Made by a program: the position numbers and the translations under genes. A stretch of DNA of 64,000 nt from Saprospiraceae bacterium (lineage in GTDB: Bacteria > Bacteroidota > Bacteroidia > Chitinophagales > Saprospiraceae). A model generated the notes under the pieces. It saw nothing but the letters and a program-made list of their open reading frames with translations. It had not been told where the DNA came from and searched no databases. Within the stretch, counting starts at the first letter, position 1. Every line of letters starts with the position of its first letter. The DNA lies in the NCBI GenBank assembly GCA_016715465.1, contig JADKAA010000029.1:558001-622000 (forward strand). The letters are read 5' to 3'. Positions 35,555 to 44,852 of this stretch are shown here, one piece after another.

Positions 35555-38125
35555 TTAGAAATCCATGCGAAACCTCAGGTTTACCCTGCGGGAAGTAAGG
35601 TTGTTGTTGATGGCATATTGTGTATTGGTGATGGTTTTGATCCACGTCACAGAGGCGGTGTTGACTACACCCATGATGTTGAAAACTTCAAGGCTGAGCC
35701 AGGTGGTTTTGGTGAAGTTAAGTGGGTGTTTTGGTTTTTGTTTGCGCTTGTTTTCGTCCCACAGCAGCAATGAAAAGCCAATATCCAGGCGTTGATATAC
35801 TTTATACCTGAACTGGTTTCGATAAACAATGTTGTTGTCCTTTTGTCCGAAGGGCAGCCCTGTGCCAAACGAATAGGAAATATTCGCTTTGAAATTTTTA
35901 TTTGAAGGCAAATAATCCTGAAAAAAGAAGTTGACTGAAGCGAGCCGGTCAGTAGGACGGGGTACAGAGCCAACTACTACGGACATGGTATCCTGGTTTC
36001 TCAGGTGGGTGATTCCATCGATGCTTTCTTTGGTGGTAAGCAGGGAAAAATTTACCCAGGATTCAGCATCAGGTACAAATTCTCCATTGACACGCACATC
36101 CAGGCCTGCGGCATAACCTTCCGCATTGTTTTGGGCAGCATAGGAAATACGGACGTTGTCCACTTCGTAAGGAATGAGTCTGTCAAATTTTTTATAGTAC
36201 ACCTCGGCAATTAATTTAAATGGCTTTCTGCTTATTTTTCGCCAGGGAAAATCGCCATTGAAGCCCGCCACGAAATGGGTTGATTTTTGTGAGCTGATGT
36301 CCGCATTGATTTCACCCAAATTATTTCTGAATTCCCTGTAAAATGGGGACTGATAATAGATTCCCCAGGCAAGTTTAAATGACATATTGCTTGCAGAAGA
36401 TAGTGGCTTGTATTGGAGGGATACTCTCGGACTGATGAGGTTTTCCCTGCCCAAGTCCAGGTGACTATACCTTACGCCGCCATTGAAAAGAAGCTGGTAT
36501 TTTTCCTTCACGGTAAAGCTGTATTTGTCCTGTAAAAAAACATCGGTTTTGGTATTTTGAAGCAGGCTGGAAGTTTTTAATACATTGCTAACGGTTACAC
36601 TTTCTCCGGTGTAGGGTATGGAATATCCTGCTGAATCCAGTCTTTCCCATTCATTGATGTAATCGTCATAAGACTCATGCTGATATTTTAAGCCAAGTTC
36701 CAAAAAATGGGTGTGATTTCCTTTGGAGAGTTCCAGTCCCGTTCGCACTTCCGTATTGAGAATTTCAGCATATAAGTAGTTCCGCGCATAACGGTGTTGT
36801 GTGCCTGTGCCCAGCACCGCAATTTCTTTTCCAAAATTATCGGACCCCAGGTTGGATTCAATCTGACTAAGACGATAGTATCCGAGGATATCAAAATGTT
36901 CCTGTTCAGAACCACTATACCGCGAAGCCAGCCATTTAATGAAATAAGGGCGGTGTTTTCTTTCCGGCACAAAACTCATTGATACGCCGGTAAGGCCGTG
37001 AATAAACCTGTCTTTTTCCGCCCCTTCATATACGGTACTGAATCTAAGGGTATTGGTAATGAGACCCAATGTGGTACTGCGGGTTGCGGGCACAAAATTG
37101 AACACTGAGGTATTGTAATTTCCCAAAAAACCAAGCTGGATATCCCTGCTCAACTGGTATGTCAGATAAGCTTGTACGTCGGCAAAGTCAGGTACGTATT
37201 CACCCTTCACATCCAAAGAGCCCAGCAGATACCTGTTTGTCTTATATCGCGCACCTCCGAGATAGCGAAATTTGTGATATGCATTTGGTCCCAGCCGCCT
37301 ACTTCCTTCGACATGTGCCGAAGCGCCCAGCAGGCTTCCGGAAATGCTGCTCCTGAACACATCAGGTCGCTTGTATCGAATGTCCAGCACGCTCGACATT
37401 TTATTGCCATAAGAAGCTTCATATCCACCGCTGGAAAATGAAATATCCCGGATGAGGTCGATATTGGGAAAACTAAGACCTTCCTGCTGACCAGCCCGGA
37501 TCAGCTGAGGCCTGAAGACTTCAAAGTCATTAATATAGATCAGGTTTTCATCGTAGTTGCCTCCCCGTCCATTATATTGCGAACTCAGTTCTCCCCCACT
37601 CCCGGCATTAACACCCAGCGCGATGGAAGGAAGAACTGCCTCAAAGTTACCTGAGGCCGTTGGCAGGATTTTAAACTCAGAGACTGTTTCGCGAACCATG
37701 CCCCCATCGTCAATTTTCGAAGCGGTTACTGTGATGTCCAGATCGCTGGTCAACGGGGCCAACGAAACATTGAGATACCTGCGGGTTCCAGGCTGCATGG
37801 CTTTAAGCGGTACCTCTGCCATGGTATAACCCAGACGGGAAAATTTCAGGGTTATGGCCTTATTTTCGGGAATCCTTACCATATAGTTGCCAAGAGAATC
37901 CGTGGTAGCAATGGCCTGGCCATTTCCGGCAATGACATCGGCAAATTCAATGGGTTGATCTGTAGAAACATCGCGCACAGATCCAAACACAATGACCTCC
38001 TGAGCCTGTGCGAAGGCATTCAAGAGCAATAATCCGAAACAAAGAAAAATGAACCGTAAATGCAATGAAGAGAAGATTGTATTATGAAAACGTCTTGATC
38101 CTGGAAATATTTTTAAGGGCCGCAA
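35555..38125 (-). CDS. TonB-dependent outer-membrane receptor
   Basis: This 856-residue protein has an N-terminal signal (ending AFAQAQ), a carboxypeptidase-regulatory-like domain (VFGSVRDVSTDQPIEFADVI, to about residue 120), a plug domain (NAGSGGELSSQYNGRGGNYD, INDFEVFRPQLIRAG) and a 22-strand beta barrel ending in the aromatic MDF. It would take up an unknown ligand with energy from TonB-ExbBD. No SusD-like partner is next to it, so a single-protein receptor for a siderophore, vitamin or peptide is possible. The ATG at 38125 overlaps rpe by 44 bases; a TTG at 38065 (MHLRFIFLC) is the alternative. Confidence 0.92.
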   Translation of the reverse strand: MRPLKIFPGSRRFHNTIFSSLHLRFIFLCFGLLLLNAFAQAQEVIVFGSVRDVSTDQPIEFADVIAGNGQAIATTDSLGNYMVRIPENKAITLKFSRLGYTMAEVPLKAMQPGTRRYLNVSLAPLTSDLDITVTASKIDDGGMVRETVSEFKILPTASGNFEAVLPSIALGVNAGSGGELSSQYNGRGGNYDENLIYINDFEVFRPQLIRAGQQEGLSFPNIDLIRDISFSSGGYEASYGNKMSSVLDIRYKRPDVFRSSISGSLLGASAHVEGSRRLGPNAYHKFRYLGGARYKTNRYLLGSLDVKGEYVPDFADVQAYLTYQLSRDIQLGFLGNYNTSVFNFVPATRSTTLGLITNTLRFSTVYEGAEKDRFIHGLTGVSMSFVPERKHRPYFIKWLASRYSGSEQEHFDILGYYRLSQIESNLGSDNFGKEIAVLGTGTQHRYARNYLYAEILNTEVRTGLELSKGNHTHFLELGLKYQHESYDDYINEWERLDSAGYSIPYTGESVTVSNVLKTSSLLQNTKTDVFLQDKYSFTVKEKYQLLFNGGVRYSHLDLGRENLISPRVSLQYKPLSSASNMSFKLAWGIYYQSPFYREFRNNLGEINADISSQKSTHFVAGFNGDFPWRKISRKPFKLIAEVYYKKFDRLIPYEVDNVRISYAAQNNAEGYAAGLDVRVNGEFVPDAESWVNFSLLTTKESIDGITHLRNQDTMSVVVGSVPRPTDRLASVNFFFQDYLPSNKNFKANISYSFGTGLPFGQKDNNIVYRNQFRYKVYQRLDIGFSLLLWDENKRKQKPKHPLNFTKTTWLSLEVFNIMGVVNTASVTWIKTITNTQYAINNNLTSRRVNLRFRMDF

Positions 38126-38761
38126 CTGTGGCTACAGGATCGGCTGCTTTAAAAACTGCATTGCCCGCCACCAATACATTGGCACCGGCCCTGAGTATTT
38201 CCTCAGCATTCTGGAGACCCACACCACCATCCACTTCAATATAGGCATTTACATTGCGTTCATCCATCATGGCCCGGAGCATCCGGATCTTATGTAAGAC
38301 CCTGTATATGAATTTCTGGCCGCCAAATCCCGGATTCACCGACATGAGGCAAACGAGGTCAAGATCCTCGAGTACATCCTCTATGGCTGAAACAGGCGTA
38401 TGTGGGTTTATGGCGACCCCTGCTTTCATACCTGATGCCCTGATTTCCTGAAGCGTTCGATGAAGGTGAATGCAGGCTTCCACATGAACTGTCAGTACCG
38501 CAGCTCCGGCGTGTTTGAAGTCCTGAATATATCTTTCGGGTTGCACAATCATCAGATGGACATCGAGTGGTTTTTTGATATTTGGTTCATTACGCCCACA
38601 ATATCTTGTCCAAAACTGATGTTGGGTACAAAGTTGCCATCCATCACATCCACATGAAGCCAGTCTGCTTCAGAAGCATTGATCATGTTTATCTCTTCAC
38701 CTAATCGGCTGAAGTCAGCTGCCAGGATGGACGGGGCTATGAGATGTGTATTTTCCACCAA
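38082..38761 (-). CDS. rpe: Ribulose-phosphate 3-epimerase Rpe (one-base frameshift)
   Basis: Rpe interconverts ribulose- and xylulose-5-phosphate in the pentose-phosphate pathway. The first frame (38761 to 38552) reads HLIAPSILAADFSRLGEEI and WLHVDVMDGNFVPNISFG; it then breaks in a run of six T on the plus strand (38571-38576; A6 in the gene). One more A restores KKPLDVHLMIVQPERY, and the second frame goes to 38082 with LMSVNPGFGGQKFI, YIEVDGGVGLQNAEEI and AGANVLVAGNAVF. Total about 226 residues, normal for Rpe. The break lies in a homopolymer and is probably a consensus error. The gene end overlaps the start of the TonB receptor. Confidence 0.92.
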
Positions 38762-39015
38762 ATATAATTTTGGTGCAAAGATAGTTTAATCCGGTCAGAA
38801 TCCGGGTTGATTCCAGCTTATTATGAGGAGAAATTATAATTCAACGTATGTGTATTTTCGATCAAAAAGGAAAAATGTTTTGATGGGTCGATCTGGTATA
38901 TTTTTATACACTATGACTGAAGCGATTAAGTAAAAAATGAATTCAAGGTGGTGATATTTCCATTAATTGATGCAGAATAACACACAGCTAATGCCATGGT
39001 TTCGGCAATTTTACC

Positions 39016-39023
39016 TACCTTTG
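39016..39023 (+). promoter_or_regulatory. Candidate -7 box for pyrG
   Basis: TACCTTTG matches TAnnTTTG and lies 24 bases before ATG 39048. This rejects the longer in-frame start at 38967. No good -33 TTTG is visible. Confidence 0.5.
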
Positions 39024-39047
39024 CATCCCGTAGTGAACACATCTAGT

Positions 39048-40667
39048 ATGATAACCAAATATATTTTCGTTACGGGCGGGGTAACTTCTTCCCTGGGTAA
39101 AGGCATCATTGCCGCTTCGTTGGCCAAATTGTTGCAGGCACGGGGTTTTAAAGTCACCATTCAAAAATTTGATCCCTATATCAATGTAGATCCGGGCACC
39201 CTGAATCCCTATGAACATGGGGAATGTTATGTGACCGATGACGGGGCTGAAACAGACCTGGACCTGGGCCATTATGAGCGATTCCTCAATACACCTACGT
39301 CCAGTGCCAATAATGTCACTACCGGTAAAATTTATCAAACTGTAATCAATAAGGAAAGGGCCGGTGATTATCTGGGTAAAACGGTACAGGTGATTCCGCA
39401 CATCACGGATGAAATCAAACGCAGGATGCGGCTGCTTGAGAAAGAGGCAAACTACGAGATCATCATTACGGAAATTGGAGGTACGGTAGGTGACATTGAA
39501 AGCCTTCCTTATCTTGAAGCCATTAGGCAAATCAGACGAGATCTCGGCTCAGACCATACCCTTGTCATTCATCTTACCTTAATTCCATACCTTAGCGCGG
39601 CCAAAGAACTCAAAACCAAACCTACTCAACACTCCGTAAAAGAATTATTACAAACGGGCATCCAACCAGACATTCTGGTATGTAGAACGGAACATTCGCT
39701 CAGCAAAGAAATAAGGGAAAAACTGGCACTTTTTTGTAACGTAGAAAAGGAAGCCGTCATTGAGGCCATCGATGCGCATACCATTTACGATGTCCCCATT
39801 CTGATGCTGAAAGAGAAACTGGATAAAACCGTTTTGCGAAAATTGCATCTAAAGCATAAAAATGAACCAGATTTGGTCCTTTGGAAGGAATTTCTGGGCA
39901 AGCTCAAGAATCCAACCAAAGAAGTGGACATTGCTTTAGTAGGTAAATACAATGAGTTGCCGGATGCCTACAAATCCATTTATGAATCTTTTATTCATAG
40001 TGGAGCCATCAATGAATGTAAGGTTAAAATTACGCCAATCCACTCAGAAACCCTTGAAATTGACAGTATAGTGAGCACGCTTCAGCAATTTGACGGTATT
40101 TTGGTCGCTCCGGGTTTTGGAGAGCGGGGTATTTTCGGCAAAATAGAAGCTGTAAAACTGGTGCGGGAAAGAAAAATTCCATTTTTTGGAATTTGTCTGG
40201 GCATGCAATGTGCTGCCGTAGAATTTGGTAAAAATGTACTCAAACTTAAAGATGCTGCATCAACAGAAGTAAATCCCAAAACCACAAATCCGGTCATACA
40301 TCTTATGCCAGATCAACTGGGCATTACCGCCAAAGGGGGAACAATGAGGCTTGGAGCCTATAAATGCCGGCTTGCCAAAGGCAGCCTTGCTCATAAAATT
40401 TATGGCAAGCAGATGATTGAAGAACGGCACAGACACAGGTATGAATTTAACAATGATTACCTTGAGCGATTTGAACAAAATGGTATGCTTGCTTCGGGCA
40501 TCAATCCGGATACGAACCTCGTGGAGATTATTGAGCTCACTAATCATCCATTTTTTATCGGAGTACAATTCCACCCGGAATTAAAGAGTACCGTTGAAAA
40601 TCCACATCCGTTGTTTGTAGCATTTGTGAAGGCAGCCCTGGAGTATAGGAAGCAAAAAAGCAGCTGA
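39048..40667 (+). CDS. pyrG: CTP synthase PyrG
   Basis: This 539-residue enzyme makes CTP from UTP with glutamine and ATP. The N-terminal synthase domain has YIFVTGGVTSSLGKGI, FDPYINVDPGTLNPY, HGECYVTDDGAETDLDLGHY. The C-terminal glutamine amidotransferase domain has the nucleophile in FFGICLGMQCAAVEFG (Cys) and the His/Glu of GVQFHPELKST. I chose ATG 39048 because it follows a -7 promoter box and gives the standard N-terminus and length; the longer start adds 27 residues of non-homologous sequence. A SPOUT methylase gene begins right after its stop. Confidence 0.98.
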   Translation: MITKYIFVTGGVTSSLGKGIIAASLAKLLQARGFKVTIQKFDPYINVDPGTLNPYEHGECYVTDDGAETDLDLGHYERFLNTPTSSANNVTTGKIYQTVINKERAGDYLGKTVQVIPHITDEIKRRMRLLEKEANYEIIITEIGGTVGDIESLPYLEAIRQIRRDLGSDHTLVIHLTLIPYLSAAKELKTKPTQHSVKELLQTGIQPDILVCRTEHSLSKEIREKLALFCNVEKEAVIEAIDAHTIYDVPILMLKEKLDKTVLRKLHLKHKNEPDLVLWKEFLGKLKNPTKEVDIALVGKYNELPDAYKSIYESFIHSGAINECKVKITPIHSETLEIDSIVSTLQQFDGILVAPGFGERGIFGKIEAVKLVRERKIPFFGICLGMQCAAVEFGKNVLKLKDAASTEVNPKTTNPVIHLMPDQLGITAKGGTMRLGAYKCRLAKGSLAHKIYGKQMIEERHRHRYEFNNDYLERFEQNGMLASGINPDTNLVEIIELTNHPFFIGVQFHPELKSTVENPHPLFVAFVKAALEYRKQKSS

Positions 40668-40668
40668 A

Positions 40669-41217
40669 ATGCGCAAGCTGAGGTTAGAGGAACTTGGGCG
40701 GATCGATGCGGATGATTATAAAAAACAGGCAAAGATACCCGTAGTAGTAGTTTTGGATTCTGTACGTTCAGCCCTGAATGTAGGATCGATATTCAGGACA
40801 TGTGATGCTTTTCTTGTTGAAAAACTTATCTTATGTGGCTTTACTGCCATTCCTCCGCATAAAGAAATCACCAAAACCGCCATCGGTGCTACGGAAAGTG
40901 TCAGTTGGGTTCACTTTGAATCGGCAACCGATGCGGCTAAACTTTTGATCAGAGACGGCTACACCCTGTTGGGCATTGAACAAACAGATGCGTCCATTGC
41001 TTTGGAAAATTTTATACCTGAAGTCTCTTCAAAGTATGCGCTGGTTTTTGGAAATGAAGTAAATGGCATCAGTGATGATTTATTACCGATGCTGGACAGT
41101 GCGATTGAAATCCGGCAATATGGCACGAAACACTCTCTCAATGTGTCAGTATGCGCGGGCATTGTCATACATAAATTTGCTTCGTTTCACTTATCTCTCT
41201 ATATATCAATCACATAA
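40669..41217 (+). CDS. SPOUT (TrmH-family) RNA 2'-O-methyltransferase
   Basis: This 182-residue protein has the TrmH/SpoU fold. Motif 1 is LDSVRSALNVGSIFRTCDAF (with the catalytic Arg-N), motif 2 YALVFGNEVNGIS, and motif 3 EIRQYGTKHSLNVSV. Family members methylate ribose 2'-OH of tRNA or rRNA using S-adenosylmethionine. The C-terminus after AGIVIHKF is longer than usual (HLSLYISIT), and may be a mild extension. It starts 1 base after pyrG, so co-translation is likely. Confidence 0.9.
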   Translation: MRKLRLEELGRIDADDYKKQAKIPVVVVLDSVRSALNVGSIFRTCDAFLVEKLILCGFTAIPPHKEITKTAIGATESVSWVHFESATDAAKLLIRDGYTLLGIEQTDASIALENFIPEVSSKYALVFGNEVNGISDDLLPMLDSAIEIRQYGTKHSLNVSVCAGIVIHKFASFHLSLYISIT

Positions 41218-41282
41218 TGTAGTCATAGATATCTCCGTTGACTATTCATTAAATCGGAATGTAATGGTTGAGTCTTCAATTA

Positions 41283-41314
41283 TTTGAAACATCGCTATAA
41301 ATTCATTATATTTG
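41283..41314 (+). promoter_or_regulatory. Bacteroidota promoter of the TPR-AAA+ operon
   Basis: TTTG (41283-41286) and TATATTTG (41307-41314) are 20 bases apart, a full consensus match. It lies 9 bases before ATG 41324 and 21 before ATG 41336, and so supports starting at 41336 or at least after 41321. Confidence 0.65.
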
Positions 41315-41323
41315 TTTTTGACG

Positions 41324-42109
41324 ATGGAAGGTAATATGGAGTCGATATTGTTAAAAAAAATCGAAGATCTTTTTGAATACAGGGCATTTCCCGAATTATA
41401 CCGCTACAGCAATGCCGAAGCAGGGGTAATCCATCATTTACACCAGGATTTGATGGCTTTGCAAAAACGCATCTACCATCTTGATGCATACCTGGAAACA
41501 AACTGGACCTTGGATCCTAATGAATTGAAAAGACTCTGGGATGAAATCTACACAGGTCTTATCCGATTCAAAATTGAGGAAAAAGAATTTGCCCCATATT
41601 GCCGACAAATTTTCAAATACCAAAAACACGAAGTAGATCTCAGATATCACAAACTTCCCACGCGGCTGGATATGGAATATTTTTACTTTTACAAAAGTTG
41701 TGATGTAAAATTACTCCGAAGAATACTTCAGGAACAATTACCCTCTCTAAAACCATTGTTTTCCCTTGCGGACTGGCGATACTTTGACCTGATTACAGAA
41801 ATCAATGACGATGTTTGTGATCTGGAAGAAGACATGCACACCATCAATGGAAACAGGGTATTAATTTCCCTGAATGAAATTGGCAAAGAAGCCACACTGG
41901 AAATATTCGGCCAGTTTATTGCAGACATAGAGGGCAAATCGCAACAACGTTTTGCCGGCATGGACGATAATTACAGAAAAGAAATCCATTCGCGTACATT
42001 AATGCAGGCAAGGCTGACCATCGAACTGCTCCGAAAAAAATTGGACCACTTTGGTGGGTCTTCCACATTTGTATTATACCAGCACCTTGGCAAAGAAAAC
42101 AGGGCATGA
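41324..42109 (+). CDS. Hypothetical all-helical protein, partner gene of the AAA+ protein
   Basis: This 261-residue protein (from ATG 41324; ATG 41336 is a close alternative) seems all alpha-helical and charged, without a signal peptide: LFEYRAFPELYRYSNAEAG, YHLDAYLETNWTLDPNELKR, HSRTLMQARLTIELLRKK. I recognise no domain. It has a consensus promoter upstream and its stop overlaps the ATG of the AAA+ gene (ATGA), so the two are co-translated. The pairing suggests that it is a substrate, adaptor or regulator of the AAA+ protein, but this is inference. Confidence 0.7.
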   Translation: MEGNMESILLKKIEDLFEYRAFPELYRYSNAEAGVIHHLHQDLMALQKRIYHLDAYLETNWTLDPNELKRLWDEIYTGLIRFKIEEKEFAPYCRQIFKYQKHEVDLRYHKLPTRLDMEYFYFYKSCDVKLLRRILQEQLPSLKPLFSLADWRYFDLITEINDDVCDLEEDMHTINGNRVLISLNEIGKEATLEIFGQFIADIEGKSQQRFAGMDDNYRKEIHSRTLMQARLTIELLRKKLDHFGGSSTFVLYQHLGKENRA

Positions 42110-43497
42110 ATAAAAACGACCTAAAAATATTACAGGAAGCCATACTCAGGGCACCCGACAACATTGCGTTGCGGCTCTCCTATGCGCTTAAACTTTTTAA
42201 AATCAAAGAGTATGATGAGAGTGAAAAAAACTATCATCATGTACTGAAGCTCGATCCTGAAAACATAAAAGCCAAACAAGGATTAATTGAACTGTATTTT
42301 GCCAAAGGCAATTATTCTGCGGTCATTGTCATTGCGGAGGAGTTGTCAGCCAGAAACCTTACGAGTGAAAAAATCCTCGAATTGCAGGTAAAAGCGTTGT
42401 TGAGGCAAAACTCATTGACTGAAGCCCAGGAATTATACAATAAAATACTTGAGCGCAATCCCTTTTATTTTGATGAAGAATTGGATTCTGTGCTAAATGA
42501 CCAGGAAGAATATTTTGATGAAAACAGGGAAGGGGAACAAGGGTATACCGAAAAGGACGACTTTGATCCGTTTGATGATTTTTCTCCGATGGATATGCCC
42601 GACTTTATCTCAAATCCCGAACAACTATTGTTGCCCAGATCCGAGCCCGGCTTTGGTGCCATGGCCGGACAGGATTATGTAAAACAGGCACTTCAGAACC
42701 TGTACATCCATCTTGATCTGGATGGCGACACCATTACCAGATTTGACATAAAACCTACGGGTTCCATCCTGCTTTATGGTCCACCGGGTTGCGGTAAAAC
42801 TTTTGCCGTCACGCATATGCCTTATGAATTTGACATCGACATCATTCCGTTTGACTGGAACAGGGTCAGCAACAACCAGAGCATCAGCAGGGAATTCATT
42901 ATCCCATTTTATTTCAATATGGCCAGGCTTCAAATGCCTTGTACGATTTTTATTGACCAGGTAGATCAGTTGATCGGTCCTCTAAGTCATGAAGAGCAAA
43001 ACAGATATCTGGGTCAGATGTTACTTGAAATAGATGCCATGTACAGGTACAATCAAAACATCATGCTCATTGGGGCGACGAATGCGGTTTGGGATATCAA
43101 TCCTGCCCTGCTTCGCCATGGACGTTTTGACAATGCACTTTTTGTGTATCCGCCTGATGAAGCAGACCGGCAGATTTTCATAGAAACCAGGCTTAACAGG
43201 TACAATGTCAAATATATATCCTGCGACGAATTGGTAGAGAAAAGCAGCTTGTTTTCCTTTTCCGACCTCGAAAAACTATTTGACATTGCCATTAAAAGGC
43301 ATTTGTCCAAACACCTCAATAAAAGCAGTCATAAGCTGCCAGATCTAGAATACCCCATCATCGCTGAAACACTGAACACCTCAAAGCCCAGCACGCTTTA
43401 TTGGTTTGACAAGATTATTACGAGTACCAATGCCTCCTTTAAAATGACGGAAATTTATGACGAAGTAAATGCCTACATTTCCAGACAAAAAGGGTAA
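42106..43497 (+). CDS. TPR-AAA+ ATPase with Walker B Asp-Gln
   Basis: This 463-residue protein joins a TPR N-terminus (residues about 1-120; LSYALKLFKIKEYDESEKNY) to an acidic linker (130-180) and an AAA+ domain (about 185-400). Walker A is ILLYGPPGCGKTFAVTHM, sensor 1 is LIGATNAVWDINPALL, and the arginine-finger area is LRHGRFDNALF. The Walker B reads TIFIDQVDQL: the catalytic Glu expected after Asp is Gln (codon CAG, about 42958-42960). In many AAA+ proteins that change slows ATP hydrolysis and traps ATP. It overlaps the preceding gene and lies before the MATE gene. Confidence 0.85.
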   Translation: MNKNDLKILQEAILRAPDNIALRLSYALKLFKIKEYDESEKNYHHVLKLDPENIKAKQGLIELYFAKGNYSAVIVIAEELSARNLTSEKILELQVKALLRQNSLTEAQELYNKILERNPFYFDEELDSVLNDQEEYFDENREGEQGYTEKDDFDPFDDFSPMDMPDFISNPEQLLLPRSEPGFGAMAGQDYVKQALQNLYIHLDLDGDTITRFDIKPTGSILLYGPPGCGKTFAVTHMPYEFDIDIIPFDWNRVSNNQSISREFIIPFYFNMARLQMPCTIFIDQVDQLIGPLSHEEQNRYLGQMLLEIDAMYRYNQNIMLIGATNAVWDINPALLRHGRFDNALFVYPPDEADRQIFIETRLNRYNVKYISCDELVEKSSLFSFSDLEKLFDIAIKRHLSKHLNKSSHKLPDLEYPIIAETLNTSKPSTLYWFDKIITSTNASFKMTEIYDEVNAYISRQKG

Positions 43498-43512
43498 AAG
43501 ACTTATCACTTT

Positions 43513-44850
43513 ATGAGATTAGGTACAAGTTACGGCCAGATCTTCCAGTTGTCTTTGCCCATTATGCTGGGCAGCGCGGCTCAGAACATCATCGTACTTT
43601 CAGACAATATATTTCTGTATCATTATGACCATGTACAATTTGCTGCGGTGGGCATCATTGGAGCCTTTTACCTGGTTCTGGCATCAATAGGTTATGGTTT
43701 TTCCAGAGGTGGGCAGATTTTTATTGCCAGAAAATTTGGCGAGCGGGATTATAAAGCACTGGGTGCCTATTTTCAAGCTTTGGTCTTATTTGAATTATTG
43801 CTTGCCATATTTATTTTTGTACTGGTCTACTTATTCTCCCATGATTTTTTAAAACTGTTTATAGCTTCCCCTGAGATCCTTCAATACTGCGACGACTATC
43901 TTCAGATTCGCAATTACGGGGTCTTTTTTTCCTATACAGGAGTTGCCCTGATCGCCCTCTATACCGGAATAGCCAATCCAAAAATCATTCTCTTTGATAC
44001 CTTAATTCTCACCATAGCGAATATAGTGTTGAATTACATTTTTGTTTTCGGCAAATTGGGATTGGAACCCATGGGCATCAAAGGTTCCGCATTGGCAAGC
44101 ACCCTTTCTGAGGCCATTGCCTTCATTGTATTTGTGGCTTACATTATTGTACAAAAAGCACACCGCGAATATCATCTGCTGGACTTCGACACCATTAACT
44201 ACCATCGTATATATGAGTGTTTCAGCATTTCATTTCCTATAGTAATTCAATCTGCGCTGGGTCTCGGCTCATATTTCCTCTTTTTTACATTCATAGAAAA
44301 CAACAGTGCAAAGGATTTGGAAATATCCAACCTTGTGCGCAATGTGTACCTTATACTTTCAATTCCTACCTGGGGATACTCAGCTGGGATCAATACAATG
44401 GTAAGTAATTTTATAGGGACGAAAAAAAGGCAGGCGGTATTTCCACTAATTCGGAAAACGGCTAATCTCAGCTTCCTTACTACGCTCATGATTACCTTAC
44501 CCATTTTGCTGTTCCCGGAATTCTTCCTTTATCCACTTTTTGGATCAGACGAAAACCAACTCATTTCCGAAAGCAAGGAAGTCTTACTGATGTTATTTCC
44601 CATATTGGGCATTTTCAGCATTGGATCTGTCTTCATTAATGGTCTTACCGGCACCGGACACACCAAAACAGCGCTATGGATACAAACTACTTTTACTTTT
44701 GTTTATATTATTTACAGTCTCATTGTCATAAAGCTACTTAAACTCAACCTGTTCTACGCCTGGACTTCCGAGATCATTTATTGGGCAGGAATTCTGTTAT
44801 TTGTAGTCGTATATCTTAAAACAAATAAGTGGCATGAGAAAAAATTCTGA
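43513..44850 (+). CDS. MATE-family multidrug/Na+ efflux transporter
   Basis: This 445-residue protein has about 12 membrane helices in two MatE halves: LSLPIMLGSAAQNIIVLSDN at the N-terminus is the family start, and GIKGSALASTLSEAIAFIVF and YSAGINTMVSNFIG are in the matching positions. It exports cationic drugs or organic compounds in exchange for Na+ or H+ at the inner membrane. It begins 15 bases after the AAA+ gene and ends 2 bases before cvfB, so it is in the same operon. The substrate cannot be told. Confidence 0.9.
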   Translation: MRLGTSYGQIFQLSLPIMLGSAAQNIIVLSDNIFLYHYDHVQFAAVGIIGAFYLVLASIGYGFSRGGQIFIARKFGERDYKALGAYFQALVLFELLLAIFIFVLVYLFSHDFLKLFIASPEILQYCDDYLQIRNYGVFFSYTGVALIALYTGIANPKIILFDTLILTIANIVLNYIFVFGKLGLEPMGIKGSALASTLSEAIAFIVFVAYIIVQKAHREYHLLDFDTINYHRIYECFSISFPIVIQSALGLGSYFLFFTFIENNSAKDLEISNLVRNVYLILSIPTWGYSAGINTMVSNFIGTKKRQAVFPLIRKTANLSFLTTLMITLPILLFPEFFLYPLFGSDENQLISESKEVLLMLFPILGIFSIGSVFINGLTGTGHTKTALWIQTTFTFVYIIYSLIVIKLLKLNLFYAWTSEIIYWAGILLFVVVYLKTNKWHEKKF

Positions 44851-44852
44851 CC

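Noticed and set aside
38967..39047. Longer pyrG start at 38967
   Set aside because: A TACCTTTG promoter box lies inside the extension, and the added 27 residues are not part of CTP synthase.
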